A DNA stretch of 44,922 bases, taken from the NCBI GenBank assembly GCA_937944275.1, contig CALDZH010000080.1:1-44922 (forward strand), read 5' to 3'. Under the pieces are notes generated by a model, which saw only the letters and a list, made by a program, of their open reading frames with translations, did not search any database and had not been told where the DNA came from. Shown here one piece after another: positions 8,504 to 16,318 of this stretch; position 1 is the stretch's first letter, and each line of letters opens with the position of its first letter. The position numbers and the translations under genes are program-made. This DNA comes from an uncultured Woeseiaceae bacterium. Its GTDB lineage: Bacteria > Pseudomonadota > Gammaproteobacteria > Steroidobacterales > Woeseiaceae.

Positions 8504-9514
8504 GTGAGCTCACACTCGACCCTATCTCTGGATGCGATGAGCGGTGACCTCGGCGCCGAGGTTGTCGTGCGCGCGGCTGCGGCTACGCTCGGCAAATATC
8601 AGAATCTCGAACTGATCCTGGTAGGCGATCAAGAAGAGCTGACGCATCTCGTCGCCAGGATCGTCGGCGACCATCCGCGATTGCGAATTCAACACGCGAG
8701 CGAAGTTGTCGCGATGTCGGAGCCGCCGGCTGAATCCATTCGCAAGAAGAAAGACTCATCGATGCGAGTCGCGATCAATCTCGTCAAGGAGGGCGCGGCA
8801 CATGCTTGCGTAAGCGCGGGCAATACCGGCGCGCTGATGGCGACAGCCAAGTTCGTACTCAAGATGCTGCCTGGCATCGATCGTCCCGCGATCATCGCTG
8901 AGTTGCCATCGATCGGTGGCTCTGTGCATATGCTCGATCTGGGCGCAAATACGCAGGCGACCGCCGATCACCTTTTCCAGTACGCAGTAATGGGCTCGAT
9001 CGTGGCCGCAGATATCATGCGTATGGAAAGCCCGCGAGTGGCGCTGCTGAATATCGGCGCCGAAGACACGAAAGGGCACGACACCATCAAGGATGCCGCC
9101 GCACTGCTCAGCAAGAGTACTTTGAACTACGTGGGTTTTGTCGAAGGCAGCGATATCCTGTCGGGGAAGGCAGACGTTGTGGTCGCGGACGGTTTTACGG
9201 GCAACGTATCGCTCAAGACCATGGAAGGAACGGTGGTTCTCTGCAAGCATTACCTGAAGCGCGCATTCACGCGTAACTGGTTCACCCGGTTGCAGGCGCT
9301 GCTGGCGCGCAACGTCCTGACGAGCCTCGCAGTGGAGATGGATTCGCGTAACTACAATGGTGCAACGCTCGCGGGTCTGAACGGTATTGTGATAAAAAGT
9401 CATGGCAGCGCAGACGCTTACGCATTCCAGCATGCTATCGATACGGCGATTGTCGAAGTGCGCAACCAGTTACCGCAACAGATCGGCACTCTGTTACAGA
9501 AGGAAATGGCATGA
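8504..9514 (+). CDS. plsX: Phosphate acyltransferase PlsX
   Basis: LDAMSGDLGAEVVVRAAAATL...VSAGNTGALMATAKF...VALLNIGAEDTKG...DGFTGNVSLKTMEG; GTG start. Confidence 0.95.
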   Translation: MSSHSTLSLDAMSGDLGAEVVVRAAAATLGKYQNLELILVGDQEELTHLVARIVGDHPRLRIQHASEVVAMSEPPAESIRKKKDSSMRVAINLVKEGAAHACVSAGNTGALMATAKFVLKMLPGIDRPAIIAELPSIGGSVHMLDLGANTQATADHLFQYAVMGSIVAADIMRMESPRVALLNIGAEDTKGHDTIKDAAALLSKSTLNYVGFVEGSDILSGKADVVVADGFTGNVSLKTMEGTVVLCKHYLKRAFTRNWFTRLQALLARNVLTSLAVEMDSRNYNGATLAGLNGIVIKSHGSADAYAFQHAIDTAIVEVRNQLPQQIGTLLQKEMA

Positions 9515-10479
9515 CCTATTCACGCATCGTTGGTACCGGGCGTTACCTGCCGGAAAGGGTGATGACCAATTTCGATCTCGAGAAGATCGTCGATACTACG
9601 GATGAGTGGATCAAGACCCGCACGGGTGTTGAACGGCGCCATGTTGTCGAGCCCGATCAGACGACATCGGATATGTGTGTCGAGGCGGCAAAAAAAGCGA
9701 TCGAGGCGGCGGGTGTCAACGTCGAGGATATCGATCTCGTTATCACCGGCACGACGACGCCGGACCTGATATTTCCGAACATCTCGACGATCATTCAGCA
9801 TCGGCTCGGTATTCCTGCCTGCACCGCTTTCAGTCTCGAGGCGGCTTGTACAGGGTTTATCTACGCGCTGACTACCGCGGACAAATTCATCAAGACCGGC
9901 GATACAAAGTGCGCGCTCGTCATGGGTGCGGAATGCATTACCAAGCTCGTCGACTGGACTGACCGCAATACCTGTGTGCTGTTTGGCGATGGTGCCGGGG
10001 CGGCGATCGTCGTCCCGTCAGACGAACCGGGAATTATCTCCACTGCGCTGGGTGCCGACGGGCAGTACAAGGAACTGCTGTATTACCCCGTTGGTCAGTC
10101 CACCGATCTCGCGAAGGCAGGCACGGATGAGGCCAATATCATCATGCAAGGCAACGAAGTGTTCAAAGTCGCAGTAAAGACGCTGGGCGCCATTGCCCAG
10201 GAAGCGCTCGACAAAGCCGGTGTGACCAAGGAAGAGCTCGATTGGCTGGTACCGCACCAGGCGAACATTCGCATTATTCAGGCAATGGCGAAACGCCTGA
10301 ACATGCCAACGGAAAAAGTGATTCTCACTGTTCAGGACCACGGCAACACGTCCGCGGCGTCGGTGCCGATGGCGCTCGATGTGGGCATTCGAGATGGCCG
10401 AATCAAGAAAGGCCAGCTGGTTCTCATGGAGGCCTTTGGTGGCGGCTTTACGTGGGGTTCTGTGCTGATGCGCCTGTAG
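9511..10479 (+). CDS. fabH: Beta-ketoacyl-ACP synthase III
   Basis: YSRIVGTGRYLPERVMTNFDLEKIVDTTDEWIKTRTG...SLEAACTGFIYAL...VPHQANIRII...NTSAASVPMAL. Confidence 0.96.
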   Translation: MTYSRIVGTGRYLPERVMTNFDLEKIVDTTDEWIKTRTGVERRHVVEPDQTTSDMCVEAAKKAIEAAGVNVEDIDLVITGTTTPDLIFPNISTIIQHRLGIPACTAFSLEAACTGFIYALTTADKFIKTGDTKCALVMGAECITKLVDWTDRNTCVLFGDGAGAAIVVPSDEPGIISTALGADGQYKELLYYPVGQSTDLAKAGTDEANIIMQGNEVFKVAVKTLGAIAQEALDKAGVTKEELDWLVPHQANIRIIQAMAKRLNMPTEKVILTVQDHGNTSAASVPMALDVGIRDGRIKKGQLVLMEAFGGGFTWGSVLMRL

Positions 10480-10497
10480 ATAAACGGTCGGTTTATC
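10479..10497. terminator. Small hairpin GATAAAC-GGTCG-GTTTATC between convergent fabH and DUF1232-like gene
   Basis: 7-bp perfect stem followed by TTT; lies in the 19-nt convergent gap. Confidence 0.35.
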
Positions 10498-10498
10498 T

Positions 10499-11044
10499 TT
10501 ACCAGAGGCTACTCTTCTTTTGGTGTGCCGATCGCCGGCGCATGCGCTGGTGCAACTGCTGGCGCCGCCGGTCCAGGCGATCGCGGCGGATAACAGGGTC
10601 AATGCCGGAGTCAGTGTTCTTCTCGAAATCCTCGCGGAAGCGGCAGAAGTCATCGTAGGCTACGCGAACGTGGAACAGTTCGCGCGCGACGAGCTCAATA
10701 ATGATCACGTCGTCAAGATAGCCAATGACGGGAATATCATCGGGAAGAATATCCTCCGGATCCGCAAAATAGACGAACGTCGCCAGCAATCTTTCCCGGT
10801 CTTCATCGGGAAGCTGCCATTCATCATCGGTCAGCATGCTGAGCAGCGACTCCAGTTCGGGGATGCGCTTGCCAACAAAGTCCGGTAACGGCTCGGCCTG
10901 TCGAATTTCCTCGAGGACGTCGCGGATCGCATCGATGATTTCAATATCCTCCGCGTCCCTGACAGCATCGCGCGATTGCTTGAGTGCTTTGCGAAAGAAC
11001 TGCAGGTCGCGGTCGGTCAGTTCAAAGGAAATTGTCATGGCCAT
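10499..11044 (-). CDS. DUF1232/YkvA-like domain protein
   Basis: TFVYFADPEDILPDDIPVIGYLDDVIIIELVAREL matches the DUF1232 core pattern (SPIDLIPDFIPVIGYLDD). Confidence 0.7.
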   Translation of the reverse strand: MAMTISFELTDRDLQFFRKALKQSRDAVRDAEDIEIIDAIRDVLEEIRQAEPLPDFVGKRIPELESLLSMLTDDEWQLPDEDRERLLATFVYFADPEDILPDDIPVIGYLDDVIIIELVARELFHVRVAYDDFCRFREDFEKNTDSGIDPVIRRDRLDRRRQQLHQRMRRRSAHQKKSSLW

Positions 11045-11124
11045 GCCAACAGGCTAACGGCAAGTCCCTATGTTGGTCAACGCGCGATGGTTTACTATAG
11101 CCTCAAGGCAAGCTGGTCCTGGAT

Positions 11125-11781
11125 ATGAAACCGAAACTCATCATTGGCAACAAGAACTATTCTTCCTGGTCGTTACGGCCGTGGCTTCTGATGAAAGAAG
11201 CCGGTATCGAGTTTGACGAGCACCTCATCCTGCTCGACACACCGACGACAAAGAAGGAAATCACGGCGTTTTCCGAGGCCGGGCGCGTACCGATTCTGCA
11301 ACTCGGTGATACTACAGTCTGGGATTCGCTGGCGATTGCCGAGACAGTTGCAGAACGCTGGCCGGAGAAAAAACTCTGGCCCGAAGACGCTGATGAGCGT
11401 GCGCATGCACGCGCGATATCGGCTGAAATGCACTCGGGTTTTCCGTATCTTCGCGATTGCATGCCGATGAATTGCCGTGCGATGGGACGCCTGATTGAGA
11501 TTCCTGACGAACTCGGAGAGGACATCGACCGGATCATTGCGATCTGGTCGGAATGTCACAAGCACTATGGCGATCGGGGTGGCTGGCTGTTTGGTACTTT
11601 CTCGGTGGCGGATGCCATGTATGCCCCGGTGGTCGTGCGTCTCAGGACGTATGGTATTAACTTGCCCGTGTCAGCCGGGTACTATCCGCACCGATTGCTC
11701 GAAAGTAAGGCCATGCAGGAATGGCTGGCCGCGGCCGAGTGCGAAACCGAAGTCATAGAAGCGGACGAAAAAGGTCAGTAA
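11125..11781 (+). CDS. Glutathione S-transferase family protein
   Basis: PKLIIGNKNYSSWSLRPWLLMKEAGIEFDEHLI...VWDSLAIAETVAERWP. Confidence 0.9.
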   Translation: MKPKLIIGNKNYSSWSLRPWLLMKEAGIEFDEHLILLDTPTTKKEITAFSEAGRVPILQLGDTTVWDSLAIAETVAERWPEKKLWPEDADERAHARAISAEMHSGFPYLRDCMPMNCRAMGRLIEIPDELGEDIDRIIAIWSECHKHYGDRGGWLFGTFSVADAMYAPVVVRLRTYGINLPVSAGYYPHRLLESKAMQEWLAAAECETEVIEADEKGQ

Positions 11782-12797
11782 TGCGCAAACTGTTTTTTAC
11801 TCTGGTCGCATCCATTGCGGCCACGGCACCGGTTTATGCGGAAGTATTCGAGCTGCCGCCCGAGGGACACGACGTCATCGGTACGGTTTCAACGATCACG
11901 GCGCGTTATGAGGATACGCTCGTTGATATCGCGCGCCGCCATGGCCTTGGCTACTACGATCTCGTCCGGGCCAATCCCGGTGTCAACGTCTGGGTGCCGG
12001 GTGAGGGCACGGAAATCATCCTGCCCAGTCGTTTCATTCTTCCGCCCGGGCCGCGCAAAGGGCTTGTGCTTAACCTGGCGGAATTTCGCATGTACTACTT
12101 TCCGCAGCCCGCAGTGGGCAAGCCGGCGTACGTGTACACCTACCCGATGAGTATTGGGCGCATGGATTGGGAAACGCCGCTCGGTCTGACGAAGATCGTT
12201 GCGATGGCGAAGAATCCGGCGTGGTATCCGCCGCAATCCGTGCGCGACGAGCACGCGGCGGATGGCGACCCGTTGCCGCGTATCGTGCCGGCCGGCCCCC
12301 AGAATCCCCTGGGCACACGCGCACTGCGCCTTGGTCTTCCCGGGTACCTGATTCATGGCACCAATCGTCCGGCTGGTGTGGGCATGCGTGTGTCACATGG
12401 CTGTGTGCGCATGTTTCCTGAGGATATCGAGTTCCTGTTCGATCACATCAAGGTAAATACACCTGTGCGCATCATCAACGTGCCGGTAAAAATCGGTTGG
12501 GATGGTGAAGAGCTTGTCGCCGAAATACATCCGCTGCTCGAAGCACCGCAGCCGCTGGTGGAGGAGTCGCTTGAGCAAATCGAACAGCTCGATGCCGACA
12601 TCGAATTGCCAGCCCCGGATCCGAATAGTAAGGACCCGCTGACGTATGTGACCGAGCAGTTTGTCGTGGCGACAACCGAACGCGCGGGCCAGCTCGACTG
12701 GGATCTTATTGAAAAACTCGTGGGTCGTTCAGACGGTATTCCGGAAGTCGTTGGTGTAGCCATAAAAAACGCCGCGACAAGCGCGGCGTTTAAATAA
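11781..12797 (+). CDS. L,D-transpeptidase (YkuD domain, ErfK/YbiS-like) with LysM-like N-terminus
   Basis: Signal peptide MRKLFFTLVASIAATAPVYA, DTLVDIARRHGLGYYDLVRANPGVNVWVPGEGTEIILP, YkuD motif IHGTNRPAGVGMRVSHGCVRMFPEDIEFLF. Start overlaps GST stop (TAATG). Confidence 0.93.
   Translation: MRKLFFTLVASIAATAPVYAEVFELPPEGHDVIGTVSTITARYEDTLVDIARRHGLGYYDLVRANPGVNVWVPGEGTEIILPSRFILPPGPRKGLVLNLAEFRMYYFPQPAVGKPAYVYTYPMSIGRMDWETPLGLTKIVAMAKNPAWYPPQSVRDEHAADGDPLPRIVPAGPQNPLGTRALRLGLPGYLIHGTNRPAGVGMRVSHGCVRMFPEDIEFLFDHIKVNTPVRIINVPVKIGWDGEELVAEIHPLLEAPQPLVEESLEQIEQLDADIELPAPDPNSKDPLTYVTEQFVVATTERAGQLDWDLIEKLVGRSDGIPEVVGVAIKNAATSAAFK
12764..12791 (-). terminator. Intrinsic terminator for the lipoprotein gene (minus strand), embedded in the 3' end of the L,D-transpeptidase CDS
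   Basis: Perfect 10-bp stem AAACGCCGCG (12767-12776) / CGCGGCGTTT (12782-12791), loop ACAAG; A6 tract at 12764-12769 gives a T-tract on the minus strand. Confidence 0.75.
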
Positions 12798-12836
12798 AGC
12801 GTTTGTAGTCTTAAAGCTACTAAATGTCTGTCCTTT

Positions 12837-13136
12837 TTACTTGGACATCGATTTCTGGAACATGCGCTCCATACTTTCTTTGTTGGCTTCGCAGCATGCC
12901 TGCGATGCGGTAGCGGCGGCGAGTGCCTGGTCAGCGGTGCTCTGTGCCGAAGAGGCAGCCTGGGCGGCGCGATCAGCAGCTGCGCGAGCAGCTTCAGCGG
13001 CAGATGCGGCAGCAGCAGCGTCTGCAGCGGCACGATCAGCCGTAGCTTTAACGTCATCCAGCCCCGTGGTGGCGCAGCCAGCGGCCATTGCGACGAATAG
13101 TGCAAGAGCACTTGCTCTGAGTGCGGTCTTTTTCAT
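12837..13136 (-). CDS. Alanine-zipper outer-membrane lipoprotein (Lpp/OprI-like)
   Basis: MKKTALRASALALFVAMAAGC lipobox, then Ala-rich heptads DRAAADAAAAASAAEAARAAADRAAQAASSAQSTADQALAAA, C-terminal ...SMSK. Confidence 0.85.
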   Translation of the reverse strand: MKKTALRASALALFVAMAAGCATTGLDDVKATADRAAADAAAAASAAEAARAAADRAAQAASSAQSTADQALAAATASQACCEANKESMERMFQKSMSK

Positions 13137-13399
13137 TTTGGAAGGTTCCTTTGTTGGGTAAAACTGCAGGCGCATTATTTCCCAAACAGCTCGGCGCTGC
13201 AACGAAAACTCCTGTTTTTATTGTCTTTTGTCTGTAGATAGCGACAAATCGATGATTGCAGGAACGGTGTCCGGCGAGCCAGAGGCTGCGAAAAGGCATG
13301 TCAGCAACCGGGACTCGATGGTGCGCTGGCGGCTGCCGGCGCTCCTGTGAATGCACTCTCACAGACGCGTGTCATTTCACTATTGCACTGAGGCGAGTA

Positions 13400-13415
13400 C
13401 TGTATATAATCCCAG
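13400..13415. promoter_or_regulatory. LexA (SOS) box 1, near-consensus CTGT-ATATAATC-CCAG
   Basis: 7 of 8 consensus positions of CTGT-N8-ACAG, upstream of lexA. Confidence 0.65.
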
Positions 13416-13418
13416 ATA

Positions 13419-13434
13419 CTGTGAATCCATACAG
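13419..13434. promoter_or_regulatory. LexA (SOS) box 2, CTGT-GAATCCAT-ACAG
   Basis: Exact CTGT-N8-ACAG, 11 bp upstream of the lexA ATG. Confidence 0.85.
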
Positions 13435-13445
13435 GAACTGCTGAA

Positions 13446-14063
13446 ATGCGCGAATTAACCCCCAGACAAAAGCAAATTCTCGAGATGATTCAAGAGTTTA
13501 TTGCTGAAACCGGCATGCCGCCAACACGTGCTGAAATAGCCCGCCAGCTTGGCTTTAAGTCAGCTAATGCGGCTGAGGAGCATCTCCGCGCCCTGCAACG
13601 CAAGGGCGTACTCGAACTTCTGCCGGGCGCCTCGCGCGGGATTCAACTCAAGGATTCGCTACGAGACCAGATGGGGCTGCCGCTGGTTGGCCGTGTTGCG
13701 GCAGGTAGCCCGATTCTCGCCCAGGAGCATATCGAGGCGCATTACAAGATAGATCCGCAATTATTCAGCCCGAAACCGCATTACTTGCTGCGTGTACATG
13801 GCATGAGCATGAAAAATGCGGGCATTCTCGATGGCGATCTTGTTGCAGTTCACCGCACGCCCGAAGTGCGCAGCCGGCAGATCATCGTTGCACGCCTCGA
13901 TGACGAGGTGACGGTCAAGCGTTATCGACAGAATGGGTCACTGGTGTCGTTGTTGCCTGAAAACGATGAGTTTGAACCGATCGAAGTCGACCTCAGGGAA
14001 CAGGCACTGGTTATCGAAGGCGTCGTTGTCGGCGTGATTCGTGACGGCCTGCCGTTGCATTGA
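13446..14063 (+). CDS. lexA: LexA repressor
   Basis: [60 protein letters not shown] cleavage site; [25 protein letters not shown]. Confidence 0.97.
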   Translation: MRELTPRQKQILEMIQEFIAETGMPPTRAEIARQLGFKSANAAEEHLRALQRKGVLELLPGASRGIQLKDSLRDQMGLPLVGRVAAGSPILAQEHIEAHYKIDPQLFSPKPHYLLRVHGMSMKNAGILDGDLVAVHRTPEVRSRQIIVARLDDEVTVKRYRQNGSLVSLLPENDEFEPIEVDLREQALVIEGVVVGVIRDGLPLH

Positions 14064-14066
14064 GCA

Positions 14067-14702
14067 TTGTCATCGTCGCTCGACAAATTATTGGAAAACC
14101 CGCGTGTCTGGCGCGGGCGTGACCAGGCCGCGCATAAGGCAGGGCTGGCGAGTGGTTATCCGGAACTTGACAGGCACCTGCCCGGGGGTGGCTGGCCCTC
14201 CGAATCACTGACAGAAATATTGACCACGCAATACGGCATCGGCGAACTGCGCCTGCTGATGCCCGCGCTTGCGGTACTCAGTAGAGAAACACCAGTCCAA
14301 CAGGACTTTTCTGAGCCCGGCTGGATCGCCTGGATAGCACCACCGTTTCAACCCTATCCACCCGCATTGCAGCAATGCGGTATGGACTTGTCACGCATGC
14401 TAATCGTACGTCCGGGAAATGCCGACGAGATTCTCTGGTCGGCTGAGCAGGCCTTGTCATCCGGTACTTGCGCGGCGGTGCTGCTATGGCCGGAAATGCT
14501 CGATGATCAGGGGAGCCGGCGTTTGCAGCTTGCGGCTGAAAAAGGTCGCAGCTGGGCTATCGCATTTCGCCCGCTGACCGCACGCCGGGAACCATCGGCA
14601 GCTGCGTTACGCCTCGAACTGCATTCGAGTGCACAGGGTACATGTGTACATATTCTCAAGAGTCGTGGTGGCCGCCCGACTGTTATCAGTAAACTTTTGT
14701 AA
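14067..14702 (+). CDS. imuA: ImuA, translesion synthesis-associated RecA-like protein
   Basis: Between lexA and imuB; HLPGGGWPSESLTEILTTQYGIGELRLLMPALA...GWIAWIAPPFQPYPPAL. TTG start. Confidence 0.9.
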   Translation: MSSSLDKLLENPRVWRGRDQAAHKAGLASGYPELDRHLPGGGWPSESLTEILTTQYGIGELRLLMPALAVLSRETPVQQDFSEPGWIAWIAPPFQPYPPALQQCGMDLSRMLIVRPGNADEILWSAEQALSSGTCAAVLLWPEMLDDQGSRRLQLAAEKGRSWAIAFRPLTARREPSAAALRLELHSSAQGTCVHILKSRGGRPTVISKLL

Positions 14703-16318
14703 TGAAATCGCGGGCCTGTAAACCACCCGCTCTGGCGCGGGACGCTACCCCGACTCCCCCTGCTGTACAGCAGGACTTGCCGTTCCCACAGGCCGAAGCC
14801 TCTTCGCGCGCTGGGGCTCGCTCCTACAGGCGCGCTCCTGCAGCCGTTCCTGTGGAACGGCTCTGGTTTTGTATATGGTTGCCGCATCTGCCGCTGGAAG
14901 CGAACCGTTCGTCTGAGGCAGCGACGGCCATCGTCGAAGAGCAACATGGTATCCACCGTATCCTGTTAGCGGATGCCGAGGCGAATGCTGCCGGTGTCAT
15001 GCCGGGACAGGCGGCAAATGCAGCTCTTGCGTTGTTGCCAACGCTGCTACTCGAGGAACGCAGCCTGCCTGGGGAACAGCAGGCACTCGAACGACTGGCC
15101 ACCTGGCTGGAGCGTTTTTCATCGTTTGTTTGTATCGCGGATCGTGATGTATTGCTGCTCGAAATTGCAGGTAGCCTGCGCCTGTTTGGCGGATTGCGGG
15201 AACTACGGCAGAAGATTTCCAGGGAGATAAGGGAACTCGGATTTACAGGCTTATTCTCGATAGCGCCAACACCATTGGCAGCAACCTGGCTAGCGCGTTC
15301 CGGACGTCGTGTTTGCATACGTGATGAAACGAATCTTGCGCCGGCGCTACGCAGGCTGCCGCTTGCCCGTCTGAACTGGCCAGCGGGTTTGTGTGAGGCA
15401 CTGACAGGCATGGGTGTAACTACAGTTGGTGATTGCCTGCGTCTGCCACGGGAGGGGTTTACGCGCCGTTTTGGTGCCGAGTATCTACTGGAACTCGATC
15501 GTGCGCTGGGGCATTTACCGGACCCGCGTGATTCCTGGCGTGCGCCCGAGCGGTTTTGTGCGGATTTCGAGATGACCGAAGAGCAAAGTGACCGCGAGTT
15601 GTTGCTCAATATCTGTCGTGAATTACTGTTGTCGCATGAGCAGTTTTTGCTTGCACGGCAGCTTGGTACGCAACGCGTGTGTTTCAGTTTTTTTCATTTC
15701 AAAGCATCCGCGACTGAACTGCGCCTGGGTTGTGCAAGGGCAGAACGCTCAGCTGAACGCTGGTTCGACTTACTGGGTATTCGTTTTGAGCAACTGATCT
15801 TGCCTGAACCCGTCATTGCAGTACGTATGCGTAGCGGTATGGCGCAGCCCCTGCAGGCGGAAACGGATAGCCTGAGCTTTCAGGGGAAACCGGGTGTGCA
15901 ACAACGGCGTTTTTCGATAACGCAACTCGCTGAACGCCTCATTGCGCGCATTGGTGATCAGTCAGTGCAGGCAACGTCCATGGTTGCCGAGCACCGGCCA
16001 CACTATGCCTGGCGTTCACAGAGCCTGCTGGCTGACTGGTCAGGCACGACCCTGGATGCGCCGGCACAGTATGTACGGCGTCCGCTGTGGATGTTGCCGG
16101 AGCCTGCTTTGTTACCGGCAGATAGCGGCTACCCGGTGCACCAGGGATGTCGATTGAGACTCATCAATGGACCGGAACGCCTTGAGACCGGTTGGTGGGA
16201 CGAGGATGGTATTTCTCGCGATTACTACACCGCTATCAATGCGGACGGCAGGCATTTTTGGGTGTTTCGAAACCGCAATCGTGCATCGCCCTGGTACTTG
16301 CATGGTTATTTCGGATAG
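14702..16318 (+). CDS. imuB: ImuB, Y-family DNA polymerase-like protein
   Basis: RLWFCIWLPHLPLEANR...ADAEANAAGVMPGQAANAALAL...LDRALGHLPDPRDSWRAPERF; between imuA and dnaE2; carries an unusual ~50-aa N-terminal extension. Confidence 0.92.
   Translation: MKSRACKPPALARDATPTPPAVQQDLPFPQAEASSRAGARSYRRAPAAVPVERLWFCIWLPHLPLEANRSSEAATAIVEEQHGIHRILLADAEANAAGVMPGQAANAALALLPTLLLEERSLPGEQQALERLATWLERFSSFVCIADRDVLLLEIAGSLRLFGGLRELRQKISREIRELGFTGLFSIAPTPLAATWLARSGRRVCIRDETNLAPALRRLPLARLNWPAGLCEALTGMGVTTVGDCLRLPREGFTRRFGAEYLLELDRALGHLPDPRDSWRAPERFCADFEMTEEQSDRELLLNICRELLLSHEQFLLARQLGTQRVCFSFFHFKASATELRLGCARAERSAERWFDLLGIRFEQLILPEPVIAVRMRSGMAQPLQAETDSLSFQGKPGVQQRRFSITQLAERLIARIGDQSVQATSMVAEHRPHYAWRSQSLLADWSGTTLDAPAQYVRRPLWMLPEPALLPADSGYPVHQGCRLRLINGPERLETGWWDEDGISRDYYTAINADGRHFWVFRNRNRASPWYLHGYFG
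14759..14861. repeat. REP/BIME-like cluster of inverted repeats inside the 5' end of imuB
   Basis: CCTGCTGTACAGCAGG (14759-14774), AGGC-CGAA-GCCT (14790-14801), tandem 14-mers GGCTCGCTCCTACA/GGCGCGCTCCTGCA (14815-14842; 12/14 identical; complement TGTAGGAGCGAGCC), GCCGTTCC-TGT-GGAACGGC (14843-14861). Confidence 0.6.

Noticed and set aside
8756-9433. 225-aa minus-strand ORF opposite plsX
   Set aside because: Antisense to plsX; Cys/His/Arg-rich composition typical of shadow ORFs.
12443-13111. 222-aa minus-strand ORF spanning L,D-transpeptidase and lipoprotein genes
   Set aside because: Composition of out-of-frame translation; lipoprotein frame with lipobox and Ala zipper is far better supported.
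14759-14774. CCTGCTGTACAGCAGG considered as a LexA box
   Set aside because: CTGT and ACAG arms lack the required 8-nt spacer (they abut), so not an SOS box; treated as part of the REP-like cluster.
14824-15609. 261-aa minus-strand ORF within imuB
   Set aside because: Ser/Arg-rich antisense frame, no domain, imuB frame is conserved.
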